Assembly (NCBI GenBank): GCA_041485165.1
Contig: JBGPJC010000049.1
Coordinates: 1 to 28,389 of the forward strand
DNA length: 28,389 nucleotides
Direction of reading: 5' to 3'
From: JAAFGT01 sp041485165
GTDB taxonomy: Bacteria; Acidobacteriota; Terriglobia; Acidiferrales; UBA7541
Shown: piece after piece, positions 1-8,370 of the stretch
Position numbering within the stretch: the first letter of the stretch is position 1
Layout of the letters: each line of letters starts with the position of its first letter
Translations under genes and position numbers: made by a program
Notes under the pieces: generated by a model
Database searches by the model: none
What the model saw: the letters and a program-made list of their open reading frames with translations, nothing else
Told to the model about the DNA's origin: nothing

Positions 1-370
1 CGAACGCGTGCGTCGCATGATCCACTTCGCGCCACAGCGCGCCGCCGCCGGCCAGCACGGTATTCTTCTTCGGGTCCACGCGAACATAGTTCATCGGCGA
101 AAGATCGATCACCAATCCGTCATCGCACACTCCCAATCCGCCCGCGTTGTGCCCGCCGCCGCGGATGGCTACCAGCAGCTTCTGCTCACGGCCGAACTTC
201 ACCGCCGTCATCACGTCGGCCACGTCGGCACAGCGCGCAATCAGTCGCGGGCGCCGGTCGATCATCCCGTTGTACACCTTGCGAGCCGTGTCGTAATTCG
301 GATCGCCTGGCTCGATCAGCCCTCCGCGCAAGCTGGCCCTGAAAGCTGTAATCGTCGCGTCATCCAGCAT
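1..370 (-). CDS. FAD-linked oxidase, N-terminal part (runs off the window)
   Basis: This is the first 123 codons of a flavoprotein oxidase whose 3' end lies left of the window. The translated start reads MLDDATITAFRASLRGGLIE, and further on comes VAIRGGGHNAGG (about residues 67-78). That is the glycine-rich loop of the FAD_binding_4 (PCMH-type) domain found in berberine-bridge-like and 6-hydroxynicotine-oxidase-like enzymes. H74 sits where those families attach FAD covalently. The ATG at 370 is chosen because a GAGG lies just upstream on the minus strand and the family consensus begins near here. Substrate cannot be predicted, since these oxidases act on sugars, alkaloids or small alcohols and the C-terminal substrate domain is missing. 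The gene is divergent from moaA. Confidence 0.85.
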   Translation of the reverse strand, partial: MLDDATITAFRASLRGGLIEPGDPNYDTARKVYNGMIDRRPRLIARCADVADVMTAVKFGREQKLLVAIRGGGHNAGGLGVCDDGLVIDLSPMNYVRVDPKKNTVLAGGGALWREVDHATHAF

Positions 371-783
371 CGTTACCTCGGTCCCCCAAATTTGACCTGG
401 TCTACTACGGTTCGGTGCATAGCGGCGCTACGGCGCGCCACCAGGCAAAACCTGCGTCATACGCTAATTTAGCCCGCATTTCCGATTTGGACCCCTGGCT
501 CGCACATCGTACGCTTCGCCTTCCCAGGACACAACGAACTTGCCACAAGAGCAGGCCGATTGAAACAATGTGAATCAGGCAACTCCTGATAAACGCGCTC
601 ACCGGACAAGTGAAATCTCACTGACCCCCAGGAAGTCCCGTTGTGAGAAGTCACCGTGGCTTCGATTACCCTATCTCACTTGGATGTGTAGTCGGTTTAC
701 CGGAAGCCAAGGCCAAACTGACCCACTACCCAGAAAATGGCGTGATTGCTCTATGGCCCGAGGAGGCGTAAGATGTGGGTGAT
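371..783. other. Divergent intergenic region, no convincing gene
   Basis: This separates the oxidase from the moaA leader and should hold promoters for both, but I found no clean -35/-10 pair. One small open frame on the plus strand, GTG at 643 to TAA at 771 (42 residues), has an AGGAAG upstream. It contains a plausible-looking stretch, GLPEAKAKLTHYPENGVIAL. I recognise no family and do not call it a gene. A strong Shine-Dalgarno look-alike (GAGGAGG, 760-766) followed by ATG at 773 opens a frame into moaA; see the moaA entry for why that start is not used. Confidence 0.5.
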
Positions 784-903
784 TTCTCTGACCCCTGCTG
801 CCTGCCGGAGAACAAACCAACGGCGGCCGGGGCGGTTTCTCGCTACGGCGAGAACGAGGGTGCTGGCGGAAACGCAGGCGCCTCCCGTGTTTGGAAAGGA
901 GAG
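784..903 (+). promoter_or_regulatory. Putative Moco (molybdenum cofactor) riboswitch upstream of moaA
   Basis: Seen in the sequence: a hairpin with a UACG loop (arms 837-843 and 848-854), then a hairpin GGUGC-UG-GCG-GAAA-CGC-AG-GCGCC (859-882) with a GNRA loop, followed directly by UCCCGUGUUUGGAAAGG (883-899). UUCUCU at 784-789 can pair with GGAGAG at 898-903, closing the element. Known (from memory): the E. coli moaA leader, type example of the Moco RNA motif, has a hairpin followed by an almost identical string, UCCCGUAUCUGGAAAGG. Position in front of moaA and a following terminator fit ligand-controlled attenuation of Moco synthesis. The 5' half is less recognisable, so the left boundary is approximate. 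Confidence 0.7.
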
Positions 904-933
904 CTTCCCGGCGTTCGACTGGAACCGCGGGAT

Positions 934-971
934 TCGCCCCAATCCTCACACGGATTCGGGCGATTTTTTTT
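934..971 (+). terminator. Intrinsic terminator/attenuator in the moaA leader
   Basis: TCGCCC (934-939) pairs with GGGCGA (958-963) and AATCC (941-945) with GGATT (952-956). A single C-C mismatch separates the two stems and the loop is TCACAC. Eight T residues follow at once (964-971). It lies 30 bases after the riboswitch-like element and 44 bases before the moaA ATG, as expected for the expression platform of a transcription-terminating riboswitch. Confidence 0.75.
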
Positions 972-1015
972 GGATTGAAACTGTAGGGCGCACGGAGCGT
1001 CGCAACCGGTTCACG

Positions 1016-1999
1016 ATGCCTCTTCACGACAATTTCGGACGGCAGATCACCGACGTGCGTATCTCGGTCACCGACCGCTGCAATTTCCGCTGCGTCTACT
1101 GCCGCTCCGCGGACCCGGAGAATTACCGCCCCGAAAGCGAACTTCTACAGTGGCACGAGCTCGAAAGGCTGGTGCGGGTTCTGCTCCCGCTGGGGATCCG
1201 CAAAGTGCGCGTCACCGGCGGCGAACCCATGGTGCGTCCCGGCGTCGAAGAGTTCATTGCCCGCCTCGATGCCCTGGGCGTCGAAGACCTTTCCATGACC
1301 ACCAACGGCCAGCTCCTGGCCCAAAGCTGCGACCGTCTGGTAAAGGCCGGCCTCGACCGCATCAACATCAGCCTCGATTCGCTCGACCCGGGGAAGTTCG
1401 AACGCATCACCCGCACGCGCAAATTTGACGCGGTGATGGCCGGCATCCGCGCGGCGCAAGCCAGCCCGCTGAAACCCGTCAAAGTCAACGCCGTGCTGGT
1501 CCGCGGCCTGAACGACGACGAGGTGGAAGCCTTCGCCGGGTTTGCCCGTGAAACCGGCGTCTCCATGCGCTTTATCGAGTTCATGCCACTGGACGCCGAC
1601 CGGCTATGGACGCGCGAGCTGATGGTGCCGGCGGTGGAAGTGAAGCGGCGCATTGAAGCCCGCTGGCCGCTCGAGCCCGTGGCCCACGAACGCAGCGAGA
1701 CGGCGCGCAAGTTCCGCTTTGCCGACGGCGCCCCCGGCGAGATCGGTCTGATCGCTCCGGTGACCCAGCCGTTTTGCGGATTCTGCTCGCGCATCCGCAT
1801 CACCGCCGACGGCAAGCTGCGCACCTGCCTGTTCAGCAAGGACGACCACGACCTGCGGCCCTTCTTGCGCAACGGAGGAGGTGACCAGGCGCTCTCCCAG
1901 TTCATCCAAGATATAGTGGCCGAAAAGGAAGAGGGCCACCGCATCAACGAGCCGGACTTCGTGCCGCCCTCGCGGACCATGGTCTTCATCGGCGGCTGA
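1016..1999 (+). CDS. moaA: GTP 3',8-cyclase MoaA (molybdenum cofactor biosynthesis)
   Basis: MoaA is the radical-SAM enzyme that, with MoaC, turns GTP into cyclic pyranopterin monophosphate, the first step of molybdopterin synthesis. The 327-residue product matches the family length. C22, C26 and C29 (DRCNFRCVYC) form the radical-SAM CxxxCxxC cluster site, and GGEP follows as the SAM-binding segment. CGFCSRIRITADGKLRTC (CxxC-x13-C) binds the second, GTP-contacting 4Fe-4S cluster. The protein ends in the conserved Gly-Gly tail (VFIGG), needed in characterised MoaA proteins. An in-frame ATG at 773 with a strong Shine-Dalgarno would add 81 residues, but these resemble no MoaA and run through the riboswitch and terminator. 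I therefore start at 1016, where homology begins, although its ribosome site (GGAG, 994-997) is weak. No other Moco gene is in the window. Confidence 0.95.
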   Translation: MPLHDNFGRQITDVRISVTDRCNFRCVYCRSADPENYRPESELLQWHELERLVRVLLPLGIRKVRVTGGEPMVRPGVEEFIARLDALGVEDLSMTTNGQLLAQSCDRLVKAGLDRINISLDSLDPGKFERITRTRKFDAVMAGIRAAQASPLKPVKVNAVLVRGLNDDEVEAFAGFARETGVSMRFIEFMPLDADRLWTRELMVPAVEVKRRIEARWPLEPVAHERSETARKFRFADGAPGEIGLIAPVTQPFCGFCSRIRITADGKLRTCLFSKDDHDLRPFLRNGGGDQALSQFIQDIVAEKEEGHRINEPDFVPPSRTMVFIGG

Positions 2000-2089
2000 G
2001 GGGCGCAACCGTTGCCCCGGCGGGCTGGCAAGTGCAGCCTTATTGAGCGAGAATAGAGTCAGCGTTCAGCCAGGGAATTCACAAGCGCA

Positions 2090-3241
2090 ATGTCCACGTT
2101 GATTGACATCGGCAAACTGGCCCAAGAGCCGGCCTCGCTCCGCGTCCCGGAGATCGAGAAGGGCGTGGGCTGCGATTTCGACAGCTACCTGCTGGTGCCC
2201 GATAACTCGCTCGACGCGCGCATCGCCGCCGCCCGCGCGCGGTTGGGCAAAGACGTGATCATCCTCGGCCACCACTACCAGCGGGACGAAGTGGTCAAGT
2301 TTGCCGACTTCCGCGGCGATTCCCTCAAACTCTCGCAACAGGCCGCCAGCAGCGACGCGAAATACATCGTCTTCTGCGGTGTGCACTTCATGGCCGAAAG
2401 CGCTGACGTCCTGCGCCAACCGCACCAGCAGGTGATCCTGCCTGACCTGAACGCCGGTTGCTCGCTGGCCGACATGGCCGACATCGGCCAGGTGGAAACC
2501 TGCTGGGCGGAGCTGGAATCGCTGGGCGGGATGGGAGTGATCCCGGTCACTTACATGAATTCGACCGCGGCCATCAAGGCCTTCACCGGCGAACACGGCG
2601 GGGCCGTGGTCACCAGCTCGAACGCGGGCAAGGTGATCGCCTGGGCCTTCGAGCGCGGCCAGCGCATTCTCTTCCTCCCTGACGAGCATCTCGGCCGCAA
2701 CACCGCCTTCCGCATGGGCATCCCGTTTGACGAGATGGTGGTCTGGGACCCGCACCGCGAGCTGGGCGGCAACACCGAAGAAGCCTTGCGCCACTCGCGC
2801 ATGATCCTTTGGAAAGGCTATTGCTCCGTGCACCAGCGCTTCCTGCCCGAACATGTTGACCGCATCCGCAGCGAGCATCCCGGGATGCGCGTCATCGTTC
2901 ATCCCGAATGCCGCTGGGAAGTGGTGCAGAAAGCCGACGACGTCGGCTCGACCGAGGGCATCATCCAGAAAGTGACTGCTTCGCCCGCGGGAAGCGCCTG
3001 GGCCGTGGGCACCGAAGTCCACCTGATCAACCGCCTGAGCAAGACTTTGCCGCACCACACCGTCATTTCGCTCGACCCGCACGTCTGCGTCTGCACCACC
3101 ATGTTCCGCATCACGCCGCAACACCTGCTGTGGGCTCTCGACAATCTGGCCGAAGGCCGCGTGGTCAACCGCATCGCCGTGGACGAGCAGATCCGCAACT
3201 GGGCGCGCGTGGCTCTGGACCGCATGCTTCGCCTCGCCTGA
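2090..3241 (+). CDS. nadA: Quinolinate synthase NadA
   Basis: NadA condenses iminoaspartate with dihydroxyacetone phosphate to quinolinate in de novo NAD synthesis, in the cytoplasm, using an oxygen-sensitive 4Fe-4S cluster. The 383-residue protein has the family landmarks: ILGHHYQRDEVV, the iron ligand C124 in LNAGCSLADM, C274 in VHPECRWEVV, and C335 in HVCVCTTMFRIT. These match the three cluster cysteines of characterised enzymes. The start is the ATG at 2090, with a modest purine run (AGGGAA) about a dozen bases upstream. nadB and nadC are not nearby. A GC-rich hairpin (GGGG-GCAA/TTGC-CCC, just after the moaA stop) separates it from moaA. The DUF2203 gene follows after 21 bases, so the two are probably co-transcribed. 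Confidence 0.96.
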   Translation: MSTLIDIGKLAQEPASLRVPEIEKGVGCDFDSYLLVPDNSLDARIAAARARLGKDVIILGHHYQRDEVVKFADFRGDSLKLSQQAASSDAKYIVFCGVHFMAESADVLRQPHQQVILPDLNAGCSLADMADIGQVETCWAELESLGGMGVIPVTYMNSTAAIKAFTGEHGGAVVTSSNAGKVIAWAFERGQRILFLPDEHLGRNTAFRMGIPFDEMVVWDPHRELGGNTEEALRHSRMILWKGYCSVHQRFLPEHVDRIRSEHPGMRVIVHPECRWEVVQKADDVGSTEGIIQKVTASPAGSAWAVGTEVHLINRLSKTLPHHTVISLDPHVCVCTTMFRITPQHLLWALDNLAEGRVVNRIAVDEQIRNWARVALDRMLRLA

Positions 3242-3262
3242 CATCGTGGGCCCCACCGACAA

Positions 3263-3715
3263 ATGAGCGACGAGTCCCGCGATTTCAAACTCTTCACCCT
3301 CACCGAAGCCGAACGTACCCGCTCGCAGATCGAGCCGGTGCTCCTCGAGGCCATGGAGCAGCGCCGCAAGCTGGGCGAAGTGGATAGACAGCTCATGGAG
3401 GTGGCCCACCGCGTGGCCATGATGGGCGGTGTCCTGGTCACCGCAGGTAAGGTGGGCGGCCTGCGCAGCGAACGCCAAAAGCTCACCGCTTTCCTCCGCC
3501 ACTCCATCGAGAGCATCGAAGCCACCGGCTGCGTGCTCAAAGACCTGGACGCCGGCTTGCTCGATTTCCCGGCCATTCTCGGCAACGAAGAGGTGTATCT
3601 CTGCTGGCGCGTGGGAGAGGATCGCATCCGCTTCTACCATCGCCGGGACGAGGGGTTTGCCGCGCGCAGGCCGCTTGACCCGCGCGATGCCGGCCCCGCG
3701 CCGCCGGTCCATTGA
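3263..3715 (+). CDS. DUF2203 family protein
   Basis: This small soluble protein of 150 residues is recognisable as DUF2203 by its tail: GCVLKDLDAGLLDFPAIL, then VYLCWRVGEDRIRFYHRRDEGFAAR (about residues 90-138). The N-terminal half is helical and charged, starting with the family's FTLTEAERT... segment. The biochemical role of DUF2203 is unknown. The conserved CWRxGE and WH/YH-type residues look structural or ligand-binding, but no activity can be claimed. It lies between nadA (21 bases upstream) and the DUF255 protein (85 bases downstream), and is probably in the same transcript. Confidence 0.88.
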   Translation: MSDESRDFKLFTLTEAERTRSQIEPVLLEAMEQRRKLGEVDRQLMEVAHRVAMMGGVLVTAGKVGGLRSERQKLTAFLRHSIESIEATGCVLKDLDAGLLDFPAILGNEEVYLCWRVGEDRIRFYHRRDEGFAARRPLDPRDAGPAPPVH

Positions 3716-3800
3716 GGATTCCGCAGGGCCAATTTTGCAACCGGGCAAGCCGCCGGATGCGCCTCGACCCGCGAGCCCCCGGCCGAAGAGAGGAATTCGC

Positions 3801-5915
3801 TTGAGTACCGGCCCCGAAAACCGCTTAAAAAATTCCGTCAGCGCCTATTTGCGATCGGCCGCTCATCAGCCCGTGGATTGGCACGAGTGGGGCGAGGAGG
3901 CCTTCGCCCGCGCCAGGAACGAAGACAAGCCCATCCTGCTCGACATCGGCGCGGTGTGGTGCCACTGGTGCCACGTAATTGACCGCGAGAGCTACGAGAA
4001 CCCGGAAATCGCTGCGCTCATCAACCAGCACTATGTGGCCGTGAAAGTGGACCGCGACGAGCGGCCGGATGTGGACGCACGCTACCAGTCGGCCATCAGC
4101 GCCATTTCCGGGCAGGGTGGCTGGCCGCTCACCGGATTTCTCCTGCCCGACGGCCGTCCGTTTTTCGGCGGCACGTATTTTCCGCCGGACGACGCCATGG
4201 GCCGCCCCGGATTCCGCCGCATCCTGTTGGCGATCTCCGAGACCTACCACAGCCGCCGCGCTGAGGTGGACCAATCGGCGACCTCGCTGGCCGAGGCGGT
4301 GGCCAAGGCGGAGACTTTCCAGGGCGCACGCGGCGCTGTGGCGGCGGGCGTGGTGGACGAGATGTTGGATTCCATCGTTCGCCAATTCGACCTGCGCAAT
4401 GGCGGCTTCGGCCGCGCGCCGAAGTTCCCGCATCCCAGCGCGCTCGACTTGATTGCCGAGCGCATGCAGGCCACGGGAGAAAAGCACCTGCGCACGGTGC
4501 TGGAGACCACGCTGCGCAAGATGGCGCGCGGTGGCGTCTACGACCACCTCGCAGGCGGCTTTCACCGCTACTCGGTGGACGAGCACTGGGGCGTGCCGCA
4601 CTTCGAGAAGATGGCCTACGACAATTCACAACTCCTGGCGAATTATGTGCACGGCTACCAGGTGACCGGCAGCGTCATGTACCGCGAGGTGGCCGAGGGC
4701 ATCATCGGCTGGGTGGATGCCGTGCTCTCGGACCGCGCAGGGCGGGGCGGCTTCTACGCCAGCCAGGACGCCGACGTTTCGCTCGACGACGACGGCGACT
4801 ACTTCACCTGGACGCGCGACGAGGCTCGCGCCGTGCTGGACGCTGACGAGGCCCGCGTCGCCGAGCTGTACTACGACATTGATGAGCGCGGCGAAATGCA
4901 CCACAACCCGGCGAAGAATGTGCTCTTTATCGCCGCCGAGGTTGGCGACATCGCCGCGCAGCTCGGCAAGACCGACCAGGCCGTGCTCGATCTGCTCACC
5001 GGCGCAAAGAAGAAGATGTTCGCCGCGCGCCTCGCGCGTCCCACGCCGTTCGTAGATACCACGCTCTACGTCGGCTGGAATGCTCTGTTTGTTTCTGTCT
5101 ACCTCGAGGCCGCGCGCGTGCTCGGCAACGCCGGCTGCCGCGAATTCGCCCTGCGCACGCTCGACCGCATTCTCGACGAGGCGTGGGATCCGGCGCGGGG
5201 TTTTCTTCACCGCATCGGCGGCCCAGTGCTCGAAGGCGTGCTCGAAGACCAGGTGTTCGCCGCGGCGGCGCTGCTCGATGCCTATGAGGCCACGCTAGAG
5301 CGCCGCTACTTCGACCACGCCGTGCAGGCCGCTGATTTGTTGCTCACGTTATTTGGTGACGCGGAAGGCGGCGGCTTCTTTGACCGTTCGTCCGCCGCGC
5401 CGCCGCTCAACGGCCTAAACGTGCGGCGCAAGCCGCTCCAGGATTCGCCCATGCCGGCTGGAAATTCGATTGCGGCCATGGTTCTCGACCGCCTCTACGC
5501 ATACACAGGCGAGGCGCGCTACCGTGAACGGGCGCAGGCTACGCTCGAAGCATTCGCCGGGGTCGCTCCTCAGTATGGACTTTTCGCCGCGAGCTACGGC
5601 CTCGCCGTTCTGCTCCATACGCGACACCCGATGCAGGTGGTCATCGTTGGTGCCGCGGGCGATCCGCGCGCGGACGAACTCGAGCGCGCTGCGATTGGCG
5701 TGTATCGCTTCGGCAAAGCGGTCCTGCGCATCACACCGGAATTGCTTGCCGCGAAGACATTGCCCACCGCGCTCGCGGAAACGCTGCCGCACTTGCCGGG
5801 CGATGTGGCGCAGGCTTTGCTCTGTGTGGACAGCACCTGCCAGCCGCCCACGAGCGATCCGCAGGGGATGAAGGCGTTGCTCACGGCCCCCGCGGTTCGC
5901 GTCACCGCGGGGTGA
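3801..5915 (+). CDS. DUF255 thioredoxin-domain protein (YyaL/SSP411 type)
   Basis: This 704-residue protein has an N-terminal thioredoxin-like domain followed by an alpha/alpha-barrel like those of N-acyl-glucosamine epimerases. The start segment, NRLKNSVSAYLRSAAHQPVD, and the VWCHWCHVIDRESYEN motif (redox CxxC at C54/C57) are diagnostic. Later landmarks are GGWPLTGFLLPDGRPF, FGRAPKFPHPS, GGFHRYSVDEHWGVPHFEKM and FYASQDAD. I place the start at TTG 3801 because AAGAGAGGA (3786-3794) sits six bases upstream and the encoded protein then begins where the family does. A longer in-frame reading overlaps the DUF2203 gene and is not family-like. Function is not established: yyaL-like proteins are named thioredoxin-like, and the CxxC suggests thiol-disulfide chemistry. 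The length agrees with the family (about 680-700). Confidence 0.92.
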   Translation: MSTGPENRLKNSVSAYLRSAAHQPVDWHEWGEEAFARARNEDKPILLDIGAVWCHWCHVIDRESYENPEIAALINQHYVAVKVDRDERPDVDARYQSAISAISGQGGWPLTGFLLPDGRPFFGGTYFPPDDAMGRPGFRRILLAISETYHSRRAEVDQSATSLAEAVAKAETFQGARGAVAAGVVDEMLDSIVRQFDLRNGGFGRAPKFPHPSALDLIAERMQATGEKHLRTVLETTLRKMARGGVYDHLAGGFHRYSVDEHWGVPHFEKMAYDNSQLLANYVHGYQVTGSVMYREVAEGIIGWVDAVLSDRAGRGGFYASQDADVSLDDDGDYFTWTRDEARAVLDADEARVAELYYDIDERGEMHHNPAKNVLFIAAEVGDIAAQLGKTDQAVLDLLTGAKKKMFAARLARPTPFVDTTLYVGWNALFVSVYLEAARVLGNAGCREFALRTLDRILDEAWDPARGFLHRIGGPVLEGVLEDQVFAAAALLDAYEATLERRYFDHAVQAADLLLTLFGDAEGGGFFDRSSAAPPLNGLNVRRKPLQDSPMPAGNSIAAMVLDRLYAYTGEARYRERAQATLEAFAGVAPQYGLFAASYGLAVLLHTRHPMQVVIVGAAGDPRADELERAAIGVYRFGKAVLRITPELLAAKTLPTALAETLPHLPGDVAQALLCVDSTCQPPTSDPQGMKALLTAPAVRVTAG

Positions 5916-6018
5916 AAAACCTCCATCGCCGCGAGGCTGAGTTGCGGCCCTTGTTACGCGGTGCGATAATTTCACCTTGCTGCGGGCGCCTTTCCGTCTG
6001 CGCCAACCGGGGGACACC

Positions 6019-7431
6019 ATGGGACTGAGGGATTCCTGGATCGAGAAACGTCTGGCGGAGAACGCCGCTGCCAACGGCGATCGCAACCTGAGCCAGATGC
6101 ACTATGCCCGCCGGGGAATCGTCACCGGAGAGATGGAATACGTCGCCCGGCGCGAGAAGCTTTCTCCCGAGCTGGTGCGCAGCGAAGTGGCGCGTGGCCG
6201 TGCCATCATCCCCGCCAACATCCATCACCGCAGCCTCGAGCCCATGGGCATCGGCATCGCCTTCGGATGCAAGATCAACGCCAACATCGGTAACTCCGCG
6301 GTCACCTCGGAGATTGACGCCGAACTCACCAAGCTGCGCAACGCGGTCAAGTACGGCTCCGACACTGTCATGGACCTTTCCACCGGCGGCGACATCCCCG
6401 CCATCCGCAAGGCCATCATCGAGGCTTCGCCGGTGCCCATCGGCACGGTGCCGATTTACGAAGCGCTCACGCGCGTCAAGCGCACCGAGGACTTGAGCAT
6501 CGGCCTGATGCTCGAAGTGATCGAAGAACAAGCCGAGCAAGGCGTGGACTACATGACTATCCACGCCGGCGTCCTGCGCGAGTCCCTGCCGCTGGTGCGC
6601 GACCGCATCACCGGCATTGTCAGCCGTGGCGGCGCGTTGCTGGCGCTGTGGATGAGCTACCACAAGAAGCAGAACTTCCTCTATGAGAACTTCGACGCCA
6701 TCTGCAAGATTTTCCGCAAGCACGACGTCAGCTTCTCACTCGGCGACGGCCTGCGTCCCGGATGCATCGCCGACGCCAGCGATGCGGCGCAGTTTGCCGA
6801 GCTCGAGGTGCTGGGTGAGCTGACCAAGAAAGCTTGGGAGTATGACGTCCAGGTGATGATTGAAGGCCCCGGCCACATCCCCATGGACCAGATCGAGCTG
6901 CAAGTGAAAAAAGAAATGGAGCTGTGCCACGAGGCCCCGTTCTACACGCTCGGGCCGCTGGTCACCGACATCGCTCCCGGCTACGACCACATCACCAGCG
7001 CCATCGGCGCGGCCATGATCGGCTGGCACGGCGCCTCGATGCTTTGCTACGTCACGCCCAAGGAGCACCTGGGACTGCCCAATGCCGAGGATGTCAAGCA
7101 GGGCGTCATGGCCTACAAGATCGCCGCGCACGCGGCGGATCTGGCGCGCAAGCGTCCTGGGGCGCGCGACCGCGACGACGCTATCAGCTATGCGCGCTTC
7201 CTGTTTGATTGGAACAAGCAGTTCGAGCTCTCGCTCGACCCGGAAACCGCCCGCGCCATGCACGACGAGACCCTCCCCGATGATTTCTATAAGGAAGCTA
7301 AGTTCTGCTCCATGTGCGGGCCGAAGTTCTGCTCGATGCACACCACCCAGCTTGCCGAGGCCTACGGCGGCCACACCCAGGCCGAGCGCGAGCAGAAATT
7401 CGTTGAACTACTCGCCAAAGTAGAGAAGTAG
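6019..7431 (+). CDS. thiC: Phosphomethylpyrimidine synthase ThiC
   Basis: ThiC is a radical-SAM enzyme that rearranges aminoimidazole ribotide into HMP phosphate, the pyrimidine half of thiamine. The product is 470 residues and contains RAIIPANIHHRSLEPMGIG, KINANIGNSAV, DLSTGGDI, EGPGHIPMDQI and GPLVTDIAPGYDHI, all typical of ThiC. The cluster cysteines are at the C-terminus, C430, C433 and C438 (CSMCGPKFC), which is the unusual CxxCxxxxC order of this family. The ATG at 6019 is preceded by a GGGGGA. It lacks the N-terminal extension found in the long E. coli-type enzyme. I looked for a TPP riboswitch in the 103-base leader and did not find the conserved CUGAUC...GGAUAAUGCC core. No other thi gene is in the window. 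Confidence 0.96.
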   Translation: MGLRDSWIEKRLAENAAANGDRNLSQMHYARRGIVTGEMEYVARREKLSPELVRSEVARGRAIIPANIHHRSLEPMGIGIAFGCKINANIGNSAVTSEIDAELTKLRNAVKYGSDTVMDLSTGGDIPAIRKAIIEASPVPIGTVPIYEALTRVKRTEDLSIGLMLEVIEEQAEQGVDYMTIHAGVLRESLPLVRDRITGIVSRGGALLALWMSYHKKQNFLYENFDAICKIFRKHDVSFSLGDGLRPGCIADASDAAQFAELEVLGELTKKAWEYDVQVMIEGPGHIPMDQIELQVKKEMELCHEAPFYTLGPLVTDIAPGYDHITSAIGAAMIGWHGASMLCYVTPKEHLGLPNAEDVKQGVMAYKIAAHAADLARKRPGARDRDDAISYARFLFDWNKQFELSLDPETARAMHDETLPDDFYKEAKFCSMCGPKFCSMHTTQLAEAYGGHTQAEREQKFVELLAKVEK

Positions 7432-7452
7432 GCGCACTGCCGCCCGATGCTC

Positions 7453-7490
7453 GTCATTCTGAGTCCGCAGCAGCGGACGAAGCATCTCTT
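7453..7490. repeat. Dispersed GTCATTC(C/T)GAG repeat, copy 1
   Basis: The string starts GTCATTCTGAGTCCGC and ends GCATCTCTT, in the gap between thiC and the methyltransferase. Related copies occur at 24445-24476 (same orientation) and 25545-25583 plus 25494-25515 (reverse orientation). All copies are intergenic. The inner segment (TCCGC/GCGGA) is self-complementary, so each copy could fold in RNA. Confidence 0.6.
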
Positions 7491-7529
7491 TGCGGCTGGA
7501 GCAGCGCGCCACATTCATTCCCGAACCCC

Positions 7530-8231
7530 ATGACCACCCCAGAAGCCACCAAGAACGACCAACTCCGCGACGAATTCAACCGCTGGGCTGAAGCCGGCCG
7601 CGGCGAGGGCATGGCCAAAGACCACCTGCCTATCGTCCTGCCGACACTCGACCTGATGGAATTGCAGCCCTCCGACAGCGTCCTCGACGTAGGCTGCGGC
7701 TCCGGCTGGCTCCTGCGTTTGCTCGCCGAGCGAGTGACCGAAGGCCGCGTCGTCGGCGTGGATGTCGCCGACGAGATGGTTCGCCTAGCGCGCCGCAATT
7801 GCGCCGACGTCGACAACGTGATGGTTGGCCCCGGAAGCTGCGACGAAATCCCCTGGGAAAACAATTTCTTCACCAAAGTGATTTCCGTCGAGTCGGCCTA
7901 CTACTGGCCCGACCCTGCGCGTGGCATCCGCGAGATTTTCCGCGTGCTGCGCGAGGGCGGCTCGGGGTGGATCCTCATCAACTATTTCCGTGACAACCCG
8001 CACTGCCACCAGTGGGGTAAGCTGCTCGCGGTCGAGACGCACCTGCTCTCCGCCGACGAGTGGGCGGAGATGTTCCGCGTCGCCGGATTCGTGAATGTAA
8101 CCCACCGCCGCATCGTAGACCCCACACCCGCGCCGGATGTCTACACCGGCCGCTGGTTCCGCGACGCCGCGCAGCTCGCCGCCTTCCGCGCCGCAGGCGC
8201 GCTGCTAGTCCACGGCACCAAGCCCTCCTGA
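7530..8231 (+). CDS. Class I SAM-dependent methyltransferase
   Basis: This is a 233-residue Methyltransf_11-type (UbiE/arsenite-methyltransferase-like) enzyme. The SAM-binding motif I is VLDVGCGSGWLL (about residues 51-62), followed by an acidic motif II, VVGVDVADEMVRLARRN. Motif IV-like VISVESAYYWPDPARGIREI and the post-motif REGGSGWILINYF come later. The VESAYYWPD region resembles methyltransferases acting on small molecules or quinones, but the substrate cannot be deduced. No good ribosome site precedes the ATG, which may mean weak translation or a later start. It follows thiC by 98 bases, with a dispersed repeat between them, so co-transcription is uncertain. Confidence 0.85.
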   Translation: MTTPEATKNDQLRDEFNRWAEAGRGEGMAKDHLPIVLPTLDLMELQPSDSVLDVGCGSGWLLRLLAERVTEGRVVGVDVADEMVRLARRNCADVDNVMVGPGSCDEIPWENNFFTKVISVESAYYWPDPARGIREIFRVLREGGSGWILINYFRDNPHCHQWGKLLAVETHLLSADEWAEMFRVAGFVNVTHRRIVDPTPAPDVYTGRWFRDAAQLAAFRAAGALLVHGTKPS

Positions 8232-8370
8232 GACGGCAGCGCGAAGCCCTTTGACTGCTGCGGCAACGGTTTGTTTGCCGCAGCCTTTACGGTCGCTCGC
8301 CCTGTTGCCATCTGAACGTGGACGCCCAACGATTCTTGACAGTACGTGTCCGTCTACTTGCGCGGCAAAG

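Noticed and set aside
773..1015. N-terminally extended MoaA starting at 773
   Set aside because: The added 81 residues resemble no MoaA and overlap the riboswitch-like RNA and the T8 terminator, despite the good Shine-Dalgarno.
2000..2089. NAD+-I (nadA motif) riboswitch before nadA
   Set aside because: This class is known upstream of nadA in Acidobacteria, so I looked. The leader folds into two small hairpins but lacks the ACAACCCC-type core I would expect, and with 90 bases it is too short for the usual tandem form. RF search would settle it.
3429..3800. Longer DUF255 protein starting inside the DUF2203 gene
   Set aside because: The upstream in-frame residues are unlike the family, overlap DUF2203 in another frame, and the TTG at 3801 has the ribosome site.
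5916..6018. TPP riboswitch in the thiC leader
   Set aside because: GGCTGAG and CCCTT occur, but the conserved CUGAUC...GGAUAAUGCC part of the TPP motif is missing and the leader is only 103 bases.
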